Assembly: GCF_003589595.1 (NCBI RefSeq)
Contig: NW_020654810.1
Coordinates: forward strand, 22,173,976 to 22,237,975
DNA length: 64,000 nucleotides
Direction of reading: 5' to 3'
Origin: Hyposmocoma kahamanoa
Taxonomy: Eukaryota > Arthropoda > Insecta > Lepidoptera > Cosmopterigidae
Position numbers and translations under genes: made by a program. Under the pieces are notes generated by a model, which was not told the origin of the DNA, did no database searches, and saw nothing but the letters and a program-made list of their open reading frames with translations. How positions within the stretch are numbered: position 1 is the stretch's first letter; each line of letters opens with the position of its first letter. Shown here piece by piece: positions 44,622-56,976 of the stretch.

Positions 44622-44963
44622 CCAGTAGCAAAGAAAAAGACGTCAAAAACAAGTACATTTCAATTTAGAATTTCAAACTAAAACTAAACTGCTAGAAAGA
44701 CTGTATAAAAGGAGATATGGAAGGATTTCTTTCTGAGTGTTCGAAGTGGAGTAATTTCACATAAAAAAATTGAATATCAATTCAATAAAATGAGTATGAA
44801 AAAGATTTGTAGCGATTGCTGTGATTCGCTACCCAGTTTGCTTGTGTTTCTCGTAACACTAAAAAAAACTATATTTTCGACACCTCCAATGAACACTACG
44901 CCATCTTTATTTTTTGGTCGTCTTCTGTTATTTTTGTAAACAGCCATATTTATTTGCCTTAGT

Positions 44964-45191
44964 CATTGACTTACAAATAAATGGACGACGGGTCTAATAC
45001 AAAAACCACGAAAAAAATGACCCAAGTCAACCTATTCGAAATTTAAATTGTTATGTCATCGCAGTATCGCGCTGTCCGTAGAACAAATGAAGACTAAAGC
45101 GGAGTGTCGCGCTCTGTATACGATTTTAGCGCCTTACAAGTGCGGACACTTTTTAGCGCGGACCCGACGTCCATATAATTGTAAGTCAATG
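44964..45191 (-). mobile_element. MITE M1, copy 5 (internally deleted)
   Basis: 228 bp with both ends; exact duplication GCCTTAGT (44956-44963, 45192-45199). About 60 bp of the interior is missing after 'cccaagtcaacctatt'. Confidence 0.92.
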
Positions 45192-45416
45192 GCCTTAGTA
45201 AATAAATATGGCGGTTTAATATAAATATAATCTTATCCCTCCCCGAATTCTGTGAAAAAAAGAAACAAGAACAAAAAAAAACGAATTTTGTAAAAAAAAA
45301 GAAAAAAACCAAATAAAAACAGAACAGGTCCAAAAATTAAGTTGGCTTAGTGTTCATTGGAGGTATAGTTTTGTAGCATAAATTTCGGACATAAATTCTG
45401 ATAAGTACATCAGTAC

Positions 45417-45847
45417 GGAGTACTAAATAAACCGACCTTAAAAGTACGTGGAATCACATCTATTTGCCAAGTTTTGTTGAAATATCCCCTAGTTCGCCAC
45501 TATACAGGACTTGACATAGGAGATAATAAAAATCGGTTCTCACTACTCAAAGTATATTGAGAGAAAAACGCCTTGAATTGGAGAAATAGCAAAATCAACC
45601 ATTAAAATAATTGCTCCTTAAGTAAAACTTAGGCGCTATTTAAAAAAAATAATCTTTATGCGTGAACACCCTTAGAGGTGGATGATTTTCTTCAAAATGA
45701 AATGGGACCACTATGGAAGTACCCCCTTTCCAACAAAAAAAGAATCATGAAAATCGGTTCACAAATACCGGAGTTATCGCGTAACATACATACAAAAAAA
45801 AGTACAGTCGAATTGAGAACCTCCTCCTTTTTGAAGTCGGTTAAAAA
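45417..45847 (+). repeat. LINE-tail-like repeat T, copy 1
   Basis: Begins 'cggagtactaaataaaccga' and ends 'gaacctcctccttttt'/'gaagtcggttaaaaa'. That ending is common in lepidopteran genomes and I take it for a LINE 3' region (RTE-like is a guess). Copies at 47788-48040 and 58313-58752. Confidence 0.6.
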
Positions 45848-46304
45848 TATGATACTTTTTGTTGGAGTTTATTTATCGTGTTGCGAACAAATAAAAAATA
45901 CTTATTTCCTTAATGTCTTTTATTAAAAATTAAATAAATCTAGTACAAATTAGAAACTAAGCACCCAAATTAAGTATTTGACACTGATTTAAGTCACTGG
46001 TACAAATTACGCCATAGTAAAATGGTAACTCCGTACAAACTTAGCATCGCGGCCGTGTGTGTGAGCTCTAGCCGCGCGTTTTGTACGGACGTACACATTC
46101 GCATGTCGTCATAAATAATTTATTTCCTTGAAAATTTTCTATTTTAATTACTTTTTAATTATACTGTCCCTAATCCATGTACACGGCTTCACTCCTTGAT
46201 GCTTCACAGGTTATAAAGTCGTTACAAGAATAATTTTTGAAACGTTGTGATTCACCTTATGGCATGCAAAGTTTTCTTAGTCTTTATGTAATTTAATTTT
46301 AAAT

Positions 46305-47032
46305 AACACCTAGTGACCGGACGAACAAGGCGCTTGATGCTAAGTGACAAGCTTATCCATAACAGTTGCAGTGCCACTAAGAGCTTTAAATTACAAAGAT
46401 CTTAGGGGCACTTTCACGGGTGTACTACGTGAGTACGAATGCTGATTACGCGAATGACGATAGTGCGAAGACGGTTGCGCGATAGTTCGTTTTCGCAAAT
46501 GGTCAGTTGCGCGTAAGTTTGAATGCGCCATAGTTCATTAGCGCGAATGACGATAGCACGAAGACAGTTTTGACTCCCATGGCTGCAGGTTGTTGCAATT
46601 CTTTGCAGTGCAAAGCTTTTATAATAAACTATACGTTTATTTTTGTAAAAGTTTATTAGGGTGTACTTGCAACAATTAACTTACCTTCCAATTTTCGCAA
46701 ATATGTCATCGTGCTATCGTCATTCGCGCATTCAAGCTTTCGCGCAACTGACCATTCGTACAAATGAACTGCCGTGCATTCAAGCTTTCGCGCAACCGTC
46801 TTCGCACTGTCGTCGTTCGCGTAATTGGCATTCGCACTCACGTAGTACACCCCACACTGCGCTTGTCACCAAGAGACATAAGTTGATATCCCAAGCGCCT
46901 GTAATTTCACTAGCACCCTTACCCTTGAAACCGGAACGCAGTAATGCTCATATTACTACCTGGCGGCAGAAATAGGTAAGGTGGCAGTAGTTCCCTGGAC
47001 GAACTCTTTCAAATGGAGCTCTACTGCTAAAA
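46305..47032 (+). repeat. Interspersed family R, copy split by a foldback
   Basis: Left part 46305-46417 ends 'ggcactttcac'; right part from 46854 resumes 'cactgcgcttgtcacc' and continues to 'ggagctctactgct'. The foldback at 46418-46853 separates them. Confidence 0.75.
46418..46853. mobile_element. Long foldback element, 3-bp TSD
   Basis: 436 bp with ends GGGTGTACTACGTGAGT and ACTCACGTAGTACACCC. The arms continue inward as inverted CpG-rich sequence ('gcgaagacggttgcgcg' / 'cgcgcaaccgtcttcgc'). Flanked by CAC on both sides and inserted in family R. No coding capacity. Confidence 0.85.
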
Positions 47033-47194
47033 TGAAATTTGAGTTCGATCTATATATTAATAATTAAATAGGAGAGTTATATAATTTAATAATTCTTTCA
47101 TGTCATTCGTGTTATTTTTGTGACAGAAACACTTTTGTCGTATGATTATTATGTGTCTTTATTATAACCAAGAGTGGGAAATGATGTTTACATA

Positions 47195-47631
47195 CATCGA
47201 GTATATAACCAGAATTAGAGATGTAATAAGGGCCATCCATACCTGGCAACTCATCAGGCAAATTGGCCTTATATCACTTTTAAATATCAACTCTCGTTTG
47301 CACTAAAATCACAAATCAGAAAGCTGAAATAGTACAGCGCCAACAACTGGCCTGTGTGTACGTCTCCGTATATTCCAAACATACCGATAAATTGGTATAA
47401 AATCATCACCGGCACCTCTAGGTGTGGAATGCGTCTACGGCTGCATGTATCGCGTGAGCGGTTATAGCAAAACTTTACTTCACTTCAAACAATTGACATT
47501 TGGACAATGGATGACAATTGACTTCCGCCAATTGTTTCGAATTCGGGCTGGCGGGGTAATGATTTGGCAGAATAGTTTTCAAAAATGACATTTCGTCTTT
47601 CTTCTTCGTATTTCTGGTTATATACTCGATG
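47195..47631 (+). mobile_element. MITE M2, copy 1 (8-bp TSD)
   Basis: Inverted ends CATCGAGTATATAACCAGAA and TTCTGGTTATATACTCGATG; exact duplication TTTACATA (47187-47194, 47632-47639); 437 bp, non-coding. Confidence 0.92.
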
Positions 47632-47787
47632 TTTACATACTTCGATACAGATTACCGGTTCCATGTGGTGATGTCAATAATTAATTTACAGCGAATAAAG
47701 TTGTGACTATATATAATATCACACATAAAAACAAGTATAAAAAACGTTTGGTTCTGTGGAAAACAAAACAGTCTCGCAAATAATAAT

Positions 47788-48040
47788 TATAAAAAAGCCG
47801 ACCTCAGAAGTTCGTGGAATAACATCCTTTCGCCAAGTTTTATTAAAATCGGTTATCGGAAAGTGCTCGAAACCGGATTCATCCCCTAGTTTGCCACAAA
47901 TTGAAATGGGACCTGTACTGAGGTATCCTCTTTTCAACACCAAAAGAATCATCAAAATCGGTTCACAAAGAAGAGTGATCGCGTAATATACACAAAAAAA
48001 GTCGATTTCGAGAGCCTCCTCCTTTTTTGAAGTTGGTTAA
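47788..48040 (+). repeat. LINE-tail-like repeat T, copy 2 (shortened)
   Basis: Same start and end as the 45417 copy but with most of the middle missing. Confidence 0.6.
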
Positions 48041-48476
48041 ACATACTTTTAAACGAGCTCTAACACAAACGCTGTTTCGTTTCGATGTGAAAAGCGTGCG
48101 CGTAAATGGCTCTAAATATCAGACCCTCTTAAGTCTTAACATTTCTAAAGTAGTAATCTAGATTCTTAATTAAGTGTACATCGCGCCCTTGGTATTCTAT
48201 GCTCCACATCTGGAAATTGACAACTTTTCAGGAGAAAGGTTGAAAGATTCTGTGAACGAAATTATTCATTTTTTATGCTTCAGTAACAAAGTTATAAAAA
48301 AAGACCTACTTCTTAACTTAGTCGGTTCCTGAGGTAATTGTGCGGTGCGGGAGGAGTGACAGTTTACGTAGCAGTCACGTCACGCTGCACACGGGATAAT
48401 TTCAACAAGATTTTTCTGACGATATTCAATAGCAAGTTTATTGAAAAAAGTGCCTACTAAATTGGTCAATTGTTGT

Positions 48477-48977
48477 CATCGAGTATATAACCAGAAATGG
48501 AGACGAAATAAGGGCGATACATCCCTGGCAACTCGTCAGTGATACATCACTTTTAGATATCAACTCTCGTTTGCACTGAAATATAGACAGGCCAACTACT
48601 GACCTGTGTGTACGTCTCCGTATATTCCAAAAATATTCTGTAATTATTGTAATAAAGATAATAACTCTAACAATGGCGTGCAGTTCCATTCGGTGGTGTG
48701 GGGAAAGCAGCAAAACCTCTTATTACAAAACAAATTTTTCAAATATCGTCGGTAATTAAATATGTAATTTTGCAATTTTCGTCCATTATAGCAAAGCTCA
48801 ACTTAACTGGTCGATTTGAAGTGAAACAATTGACGACACCTATTGACGACAACCGTCAATTGTTCCGAATAGCGAGCTGGACAATCGGAGCGCAGTTGTC
48901 ACAGTAATGATATGGCAGAATAGTTTTCAAACTAATTAAATGACATTTTGTCGCTAGTTCTGTTTATATACTCGATG
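48477..48977 (+). mobile_element. MITE M2, copy 2 (8-bp TSD)
   Basis: 501 bp; ends CATCGAGTATATAACCAGAA and a one-base-different right end; exact duplication ATTGTTGT (48469-48476, 48978-48985). Inserted inside the larger inverted-repeat element. Confidence 0.92.
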
Positions 48978-49017
48978 ATTGTTGTTATATGAAACGATAA
49001 TGAATGATAATTTACTA

Positions 49018-49300
49018 GCAGTAGAGCTCTTTGTGCGGTTCTTCGAGGGAAGTACAGCCACCTTACCTATTTCTGCCGCCAAGCAGTAATGTGAGCATTA
49101 CTGCGTTCCGGTTTTGAAGGGTAAGGTTGCTGGTGAAATTACAGACACGTGGGACTTGTCAACTCAGGGTAAGGGGCGCAGTGGCAGTGCCCCTCAGATT
49201 TTTCTGAGTGACACTGCAGCCGTTATGAACAGGCGTGTCGCTTACCACCAGGCCCACGACTTGCTCGTCCCGTCACTTGATATCATAAAAAAATTTAAGC
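49018..49300 (-). repeat. Interspersed family R, copy (reverse)
   Basis: 'agtagagctctttgtg' through the hairpin region ('gcagtaatgtgagcattact') to 'gtcccgtcacttgatatcat'. One of the best preserved copies. Confidence 0.78.
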
Positions 49301-50462
49301 TTTTAACTCTTAAGTTTGTAACACTTTTTTGCAATCAACTTGTTATTGCATATCGTCCGAAAAATCTTGTGGAAATTATTCCGTGTGCAACGCGACATAA
49401 TTGTTACGTAAACTGTCACTCCTCCTGCACCACGTAGCTACCTCAGGAACCGATTCAATTAAGAGGTAGGCCTTGTTGGTCATGTTATTTTTATGCTTTT
49501 GTTACCCAGGGTACGAAATTTATACAAATGATACCAGAATAAATGCTAGTTGTTTAAAAAGAGCACCGCAGTCACTGGTATCAGGATGGCTGAAGCAAGG
49601 GAGGATGTCGTTGCTCTGTTTGACCAACCATAAACCGGATTCCTGCGAAGAAAACAAGGTATAAGTCAAGATGATATTAATACGTAATTTTAGCATAGTA
49701 TAATTAGCTATACGCTTCGTATCAACTGGACGTATAATGTCACGTACGAGACAGTACGCTAGCTGATGCCGACTATCATGAAGCGCAAAATCGCATATCT
49801 CAGTCTCGTGAGTCGACACGATAGATATCGACTGCTTCAATTTATAATGATGGGAAAGACTAAAGGTAAACGGCGCGCTGGAGTAAAAAGTCAAAGTGGG
49901 TTGAAGTCACGAGCGCAGAACAACTGTTTCGTTTGACCATGGATAGGGACAAGTTTGCCATATTGACGGCCAATCTCCTGTAGTAGAGAGGCACTTTAGA
50001 AGAAGATAATTAGAAAAGAAGTGTAGCTACGTATAAACGTAGCAGCGCGTCTTATATGTATGCACGCGCGCCATGTACGGACGCACAAATTTGTATAATC
50101 TCGCTGTGCACTGGAGATTCAAAGCGCGAGTCGCATACACTATTAATTATTGAAATGTTTGTTTAGTATTTTTAAAATGTATTTCCGCTTTATGTATATT
50201 CGTGGGCAAAATTCTTAGATTTCATAACCGCCACTAATGTGAACATTTAAGTAGGCACAAAAAACAGAACTACTAGAAATAATTTATATGACAAATTATG
50301 ATTGTACTTTTTACTTAGTAACTAAGAAGGGTTAAGAAATTATATTTTAAACTATAATTGCCCGATATTGCGCTTGAAGAGTAAAAAAGAGATTACGTCC
50401 AAAAACGGAGTTACGCGGTTTTCAAATTCATTTTTCAATCTCAATCCATCCACACTCTATCT

Positions 50463-50497
<35 letters not shown>

Positions 50498-50520
50498 TTA
50501 AACACACACACACGTATTCA
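50463..50520 (+). repeat. (CA)n microsatellite
   Basis: About 16 CA units followed by an interrupted second CA run. Confidence 0.95.
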
Positions 50521-50739
50521 CACGCATACTAACATTTACCCATGCACACAGCTAACCTTTTGCATTAACTTCTTTTTTTTTTTTTTTTGGTTTGTGTTCA
50601 TTTCTTGACAAATTTTCCATGTTTTTAATATTTAAGTTATCTTTATTTCTAAATTTTCCAAATTGTTTAAGTAGTTTGTTGTGCGAATTTGATCACCAAT
50701 TATAATTGGCTAAAGTTTATGTTACCATTGGGGTTAGGC

Positions 50740-50905
50740 GCTGCATGCTGAGATACAGGTTTAATCCTAGTTCGGCTGCAGAGGCTTACATAATTTGAAA
50801 TGTACAATTTTCTTAGCCTTATTTTATAATTTATAATTAATTATTTTGTATGTCCGTACATTATTGTTTAAAGTAAATAAACATTAAACATTAAACATTA
50901 AATTT
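50740..50905 (+). repeat. Probable retroelement 3' end with (CATTAAA)n tail
   Basis: 'gtatgtccgtacattattg', 'taaagtaaataaa' and three CATTAAA units, the layout of a non-LTR 3' end. No coding part preserved. Confidence 0.45.
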
Positions 50906-51372
50906 TCCCCACAATTATACAAACACGCATTTCGAGATACTTATCTGCTATATTAGTATAAAAAATCTCAATATGCAAGTTCTGCATATGACAAAGGTTA
51001 TTTCAATATGGCGCGAGAATAACGTGATGTCTTTTTTAAATTTTGTTTATAACCTGTAGGTAGAACTAAAATAATAATGTGACAACCCTACGCTCCGAAC
51101 AAGATGTAGGCACTTATTTATGCGCCAAACAGACGGGTGTTGCCCTACTTGTTCTTATTATACTATGTTTTTATTTTGCTCGTCGATGCTCCGTTCTGGT
51201 CAAGATTATCGCCGTTTCCCCTTAGTTAACGATCAGCCCTTGCATTCCTATTCGGTCCATATATTTTAGATATCGACGCTGGAAAAGCAAAACGTCGATA
51301 TGGTTTTGTAAAAAGTGCTGGTGGTGGGAATCTACGAACCTACAAAGGCTTTATTGTTAAGTACCAATTTTT

Positions 51373-51500
51373 TTTTGGTGAAATTACAGGCACATGGGAC
51401 TTGTCAACTTATGTCTCAGGGTGACGAGCACAGTGGTATTGCCCCTTATATCTTTGCCATTAAAAGCTCTGAGTGGCACTGCAACATTTACCCAGTCCGG
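51373..51500 (-). repeat. Interspersed family R, partial copy (reverse)
   Basis: 'aaattacaggcacatgggac', 'acttatgtctcagggtgac' and 'agctctgagtggcactgcaa'; hairpin end missing. Confidence 0.65.
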
Positions 51501-51663
51501 CCAAAGCTTCAGAGATAGGTATATGGCTTTAAAACAAAATTATCAACGACGCTGGCCAGGTTCTGTCATCGAGTACCATATTGGAACATTTTTTTTCTAA
51601 AAGATAGCCGCCATACAAAATTGAGTTTGTTAAGCCTCTGCAACTATCGATGATTTTTTTTAT

Positions 51664-51864
51664 CATAGCCCCGCACTAAAGGGTTGCTTTTTTTATATCG
51701 CGAGTGCCATTCACACACACATAGACAACCACAAATTACACCCAAACTCACGAGAAAAACAAATGTAAGCCATACAAATATTTCTTCCGGCCCGAGAATT
51801 GAATTTGGGACCTCTGCGTGGCAGACCGACAGAGCATGGTAACCATTCGGTCACAGAGGCAGTT
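51664..51864 (-). mobile_element. tRNA-derived SINE S1, copy 3
   Basis: 'catagccccgcactaa' to 'cacagaggcagtt', with a decayed B box ('gagaattgaatttgggacc'). Confidence 0.78.
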
Positions 51865-51954
51865 ATATATACCTAATACCAGTTCTAAGATTTCCAGTAG
51901 ATTACCAAATACTTAGCTCAAAATCATGAATTACTTAGGTACCACTACACTTCA

Positions 51955-52125
51955 AGGCCTACCTCTAAGAGCGATTACACACGGCGATTTTAGCAGCGAT
52001 GCAAACGCGATGCAAGCGCGCGACTGCTTTGATACAAACGCGCTATTACACCACTCGTGCACTCTTGAGATTTATAGGCGATCGCCTCGATGCAATCGCG
52101 CAAGAATAACCGAGATAAGAACCAG
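51955..52125 (+). repeat. 'gcgatgcaa' repeat, copy 1
   Basis: 'ctctaagagcgattacacac', 'ttttagcagcgatgcaaacg' and further 'gatgcaatcgcg'; second copy at 57890-58020. Confidence 0.55.
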
Positions 52126-52129
52126 TTAA

Positions 52130-52920
52130 AGGTCTCTGACAAGTGTTCACTGCCTAATTTCTGTGGCAATTTTTATTATCTAAGTATTCAAGTACATTAT
52201 CGTGTAATTATTAAATAATATTTCACAATACAATACTCGAATATTAAATAATATTGCACGATAAATAAATCGAATGCTTAAATAGTAAAAATTGCCAGGG
52301 AAATTAGATAGTGAATACTAGACATAGAATGACCGTTAAAATATTTCTTACGTATAATACGCAGTGTAAAAATACGACTTCTTGCACTGGCCGGGAAAGA
52401 TCATTCCATATCTTGGAGCTGGCATTGTTATTGAAAACAAGTGGAATTCCAGAGCAAAGTACAGACAGATAGCTTATAAATTATAATATGACCCTGGTTT
52501 GACTACAATTCATAAGCTTGCAATTGAGGGTGAACGATTACGAAAACGAAAATAAATAACGATTGAACGTAACGACCGATTTGCAGATGCAGAAATATGG
52601 CATTGAGTTTAAGGACATGACTTTGAAAATTATAATCGTTTCAAAGAGCGGCGGTCACCCAGGTCGAGGCTTTCTACGTGAGACCGGTCTAGTCTTTACA
52701 ATAAGGTGACGACTCGGCTAAACAAAAACAAGAACTGCCATCCGACCATACATAGCAAGCCGGACTTAAAAAACGTTAAGAAATATACTCTGTTATGTTG
52801 GATCGCATTCCGCGTAAGTTAAAACATTTCGCACGTTGAAACCAATAAAGTCATTAAACGGAAAAGTAAACTTTCAAGGAATGGGTCATTAAAGTGTCTG
52901 AAAATAAATTTAGACTACAG
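52130..52920. other. Unclassified sequence
   Basis: No gene or known repeat recognised. 52190-52330 has 'aataatatt.cac.ata' repeated. Confidence 0.35.
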
Positions 52921-52924
52921 AATG

Positions 52925-53129
52925 CGATGAGGTTCTTCGTCGGATTCTTCAACCAATAATGCAGGGATAAAGACAAGGAAACCGCAGTCGAGGCAGAAGG
53001 AAAACCTCGTGGTTGAAGAACTTAAGAGACTGGTTCCACTTTAGCACACGTTCCCACTTTGGTGCGGCGGCTTCAAAAATAAGAGTAGCTATGATGGTCG
53101 CCAATCTTCGTAGAGAAGCGGCACACTAA
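52925..53129 (+). pseudogene. LINE C-terminal remnant (GRRKTSWLKNLRDWF type)
   Basis: One frame reads EVLRRILQPIMQG, a stop, then RQGNRSRGRRKTSWLKNL, RDWFHFSTRSHFGAAASKI, RVAMMVANLRREAAH and stop TAA (53127-53129). GRR(K/R)TSWL(K/R)NLR.W..... and the ending VAMMVANLR are a recognisable C-terminus of insect LINE ORF2 proteins. One internal stop; the upstream part is lost. Confidence 0.72.
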
Positions 53130-54194
53130 CAAGAAGACAAAATGCGAAATTTTCGTTTAGTGTCGGTATTGGTTTTAACGATATATCAAACGCGCTAACC
53201 CGACTTTTGGTTATTTAATTTTCGATAGGTAAGTCAAAGTTCCCGTCACGTCAAAGTTCCATCCTCTAAGTGAAAACGCAAGAAATACACAATTGTTTTT
53301 GCCACAAATTTCAAATGTCACTCGCTGTACATTGCAGTGTTTTAATTTACTGCCTAGATGATTCAGAAAATATCAATCTTTCATTTACTCATTCACGAGC
53401 CAAATGGCCAATATACAGGTTGTCTATGAAGCCAACGCCAAAGCCTAAAAAATGTACTTCAAAACGAATAACTTTGTTATACGACGCATTTTATAGTTTT
53501 GTTTTTCTCTTTGTATATTGTAAAACTGGGCCGTCCACAAGGAGCCTGGGCAACCATGTTTGAATTTAACAGTACAGAAATATTAAAATTATAGTGACGA
53601 ATGAAAAACACGAAACGAAAAATAGAGTTGAATAAAACAATGGATACGAATTTAAAAAATATATACAACTTTTCATATCAAATACAATTTATTCATACCA
53701 GGCAAACTTGGCCGTATGGCTTATTTGGCTCTTGCCATTTACAAGTACGTTGTTTTTTTAAATGGTTGTTCTCAGTTTCTCATAAATGGTATTATAATTT
53801 CAATGGTGATTCATTCACTTCACGTCCGTGTGAATTGGTGTTAATTTTATTGTCCAGAATAAGCCCTCAAGTTTTGGTGCCAACTTCAAGTACAAAGGTG
53901 TACATTGTAAAGATTCAATAATGAAGACATGTCATAGCTAGCATCCGAATAAAGAATACTCAATTCAGATTGTAACACGATATCGTCTCGGTTAATAACT
54001 GAGGTGGCTTCAAGGTGAACCGAAGTAAACAAGTCCCAACTCTCGTCTCTATTCTATATTTATACCTTTTGTAGTATTTGATTATGCACGAATATAACTT
54101 TGTTACAAATAAGGCCGTCACGGGCCTATTTATAGTAATTATCAATCACCAGTGCAGGATTGATACTAAGATCTTATTTGTCAATTGCATAATG

Positions 54195-54520
54195 CATTAA
54201 AATATACAGTTGAGAGTTGTCAAAATTTCCGCCTAACAATCTGCCGCCTCTCAAACGGCGGCCGTGGGTTCGAATCCGGAGTCGCATCTTTGAGTTTCTC
54301 GGAATGTATGTGTGTGAATGTGTACCATGAACGTTTCGGTGAAGGGAAAACATCTTGATGAAACCGGCACGACTAAGAAGGTTCACAACACTCGGAAAAA
54401 AGTGTAAAGTCCCCGACCTGCACTAGGCCAGCGTGGTGGACTATGACCTAAACCCTCGGCTGAGACGAAACCGTGCCCAGCAGTGGGACGTATAAATGGG
54501 TTAATGATGATGATGAATTA
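54195..54520 (+). mobile_element. Lepidopteran-type SINE with (GATGAT)n end
   Basis: Head with B box GTGGGTTCGAATCCGG, body with 'cgacctgcactaggcc', 'agcgtggtggactatg' and 'cccagcagtgggacgta', then 'ttaatgatgatgatgaa'. This body and tail are widespread in moths and butterflies. Confidence 0.75.
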
Positions 54521-54599
54521 ACTTTTAAGGTCTATTGGTAATCCACAGTGCTGACGCCGACTTGTGATGTGATTGCTAATTAATTTAGACATTTGTGAT

Positions 54600-54899
54600 A
54601 TCACAGTCATATCACGGAGAGTGTGCGATGGAATTACAAGATTTAATTCCGCCTTCCCCTTTTCATCACCGAGGGACTAGGCGTAGGCTTGGATTCCATC
54701 CCTATGTTGTGGATATTCCAAAGATTCGCACGAAGCGTTACGCTTCCGCGTTTATATGGCGAACGGCTATGGAGGGGAATTCCCTGCCTGCAGGTTCCCT
54801 GAACGTTATGACTTGGACCTTTTCAAGGCGAGAGTGTATAGGCATTATTTAGGTGTGCATACTCTATCGTCGACCTCATCGTCACTTTCCATCAGGTGA
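54600..54899 (+). pseudogene. LINE C-terminal remnant (family L2)
   Basis: RTKRYASAFIWRTA, then after a frameshift at the NSLP motif FPERYDLDLFKARVYRHYLG and a serine-rich end with stop at 54897-54899. The best preserved of three L2 pieces. Confidence 0.72.
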
Positions 54900-56976
54900 G
54901 ACGGAGGTCAAATGCATACTTAAATTTGAATTAAAAAAAAAGTCTGCGACTTCCGTACCGTTACTCAAAATAAACTTCAGCTCCAAATTAGCATATCACA
55001 GTGGACGTCGGAGCAATATTGACGTCACCGAGTGGAACGAAGACTGACAAATCAGTCAGCAAGAAAATGTACTTGGTACGCCTCTATTAATCGTGCTATT
55101 CGAAGAAGTCTCTGGTGTTACTAATTACTGTGCAAGAGAAAGAAAATTTTAAACTACACTGTCAAGAGTGATAATGGCCCCATTCTCGCTCTATTCAACG
55201 CTTATCCCCGTCTCATGCATATTATCGATTCTCTAACATGTACCTGACAATATATTCTATAACATCCTTCAATTTACTAAGTCTGAGCCTCATTGATAAA
55301 CTCCTGGAAATATGTAGCAAACCTGAAGATAGCCCACGCTCAACAGAAGACATATTGAAAAATATAGACGCTTAACCTGTCCTGTACAAATATACACATA
55401 ACATCTGTTCTTCATGACGTATAAACTATATAAGAACAGGCGCTTGTCGCAGTTTCCATCAAAACAAGGAAAGATACTAAATATTTGAAGATGCTGTGTG
55501 GTGGAACCTTTGTCTACCCAAGTAAATGGGTGAAAGTTCTAAAAAAGAAATATTATTGAATTTGACAGGTACGAATAGCATTGTACAATGCTGACACTTT
55601 CACGGTAATGATCGTCAGGAGTCCTGAATGTCTACCACGAAATACGAAGCAACCACCATCGTTTTAGCTTCGTATCAGATAGGAGTCTACCACGAAACAC
55701 GTACGAAGATTGTGTTTTGATATAAGTTCTTACTCTGAAACGTCAAATGACAGCTTTCGTATCGAATTTTGACAATACTTTCGTCGTAAAACTGACAAAA
55801 TGTAGTACGTATGAACTTAATTGCGGACGCAGTCACGTAGTATCGGATTTCGTGGTAGACTTCCTGGCCTTGAAGCTACAGTTCAAAATGGTTAGGATAA
55901 GTCCTATTAGATCTTAGTCTCTTGAGAAGGTGTTATCAAAGATGCCGATAATTCCAGTCAATTAATACAAGATGTCATACAGTTCTGTTTATAAGTTGAA
56001 TAAGTCCTCAAACGTTACGAGACATCCATTAAAACAAACTGAATATAATTTTTTAATTTCCCATTTTCATAAACTTTATCGAACCTAAATAGTTATCATT
56101 TTATCAGTTTAACGGTGAGCAACTCCAGCTCCTTAACGATTTACATATTGTATTTTTTACCATTTGTGGTGATCGTCAATTTAAGGCAAACGACAACAGA
56201 TTTTTTTTGCTCGTTAACTATTTATAATCTGGTTTTACCACGTGATACAACTGAATAACGTGTTTTATACAAATGTCAGGCGGACCCGTCTTCAATTCAG
56301 GATTCTTGTACAAAATCGCTTCCTTGTAATTTACTTTATTCATTTAGTGCACGTCAGTAAATAGACAATACGCCTTCAATATATATTGCAAGTCGGCCGG
56401 GCACGGTGAAACTATGCTGAATAATTACAATTATAGTATCAGTGTCACATACCAGTGCATGAGATATCAAACATCACCTTTGCTCTATTATTGCAAAAGA
56501 AAAACAACTTCAAAAGGTTAATTTATTCAATTCCATAGTCTCAACAGCAGTAGCTGCTTTACGACATATCGAAATGTAATCCACTATGTCAAGTCACGAG
56601 TAATTTCTATTTTATAATAACCGGTTGTACAAACAAGTATTGCTGAAGCTTACTAAAATCATTACGACACAAAATATTAATAGGTCTAATATTGATAATT
56701 ATAGATTACAAAAAACATGGAAGAGCGTGGAATTAACAGAAAAAACTACATTAACATTTAAGAAAAACGAACGTTGACGGTGTCAGACATATGCAATCAC
56801 CTCTTTTGTTTACCGTCAATGTTTTAAGCTATAACTGAAGTGTAACCATTTGTGGTCATCATGCTCATTTGACTTTTAAGGCTTGATCGAAAGGAGTTCA
56901 TTCGACTTTAGGCACCATGTTAGCATCTAACAATTCTATCTCTGACTCCTTCAACGCTCAATAACCAAAAAAATGC
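54900..56976. other. Intergenic, mostly unclassified; SOD 3' flank
   Basis: One MITE (55630-55860); otherwise AT-rich DNA without a recognised gene. The part nearest 56976 is the 3' side of the SOD gene. Confidence 0.4.
55630..55860. mobile_element. MITE with GTCTACCACGAAA inverted ends
   Basis: GTCTACCACGAAA at 55630 and TTTCGTGGTAGAC ending at 55860; a further internal copy of the motif near 55685. Non-coding. Confidence 0.75.

Larger units (their letters stand above)
48285..49510. mobile_element. Composite inverted-repeat element with nested insertions
   Basis: Left arm 48301-48440 ('cggttcctgaggta', 'ggaggagtgacagtttacgt') is repeated inverted at 49333-49477 ('acgtaaactgtcactcctcc', 'tacctcaggaaccg'). 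Between them sit MITE M2 copy 2 and a family R copy. Outer 'cagtaacaaa' / 'tttgttacc' may be the true ends. Confidence 0.75.

Noticed and set aside
46661..46975. 104-codon + strand frame
   Set aside because: Most of it lies in the arm of a foldback element and continues into family R.
50463..50520. CRISPR-like array
   Set aside because: Simple CA microsatellite in a eukaryotic genome; no spacers.
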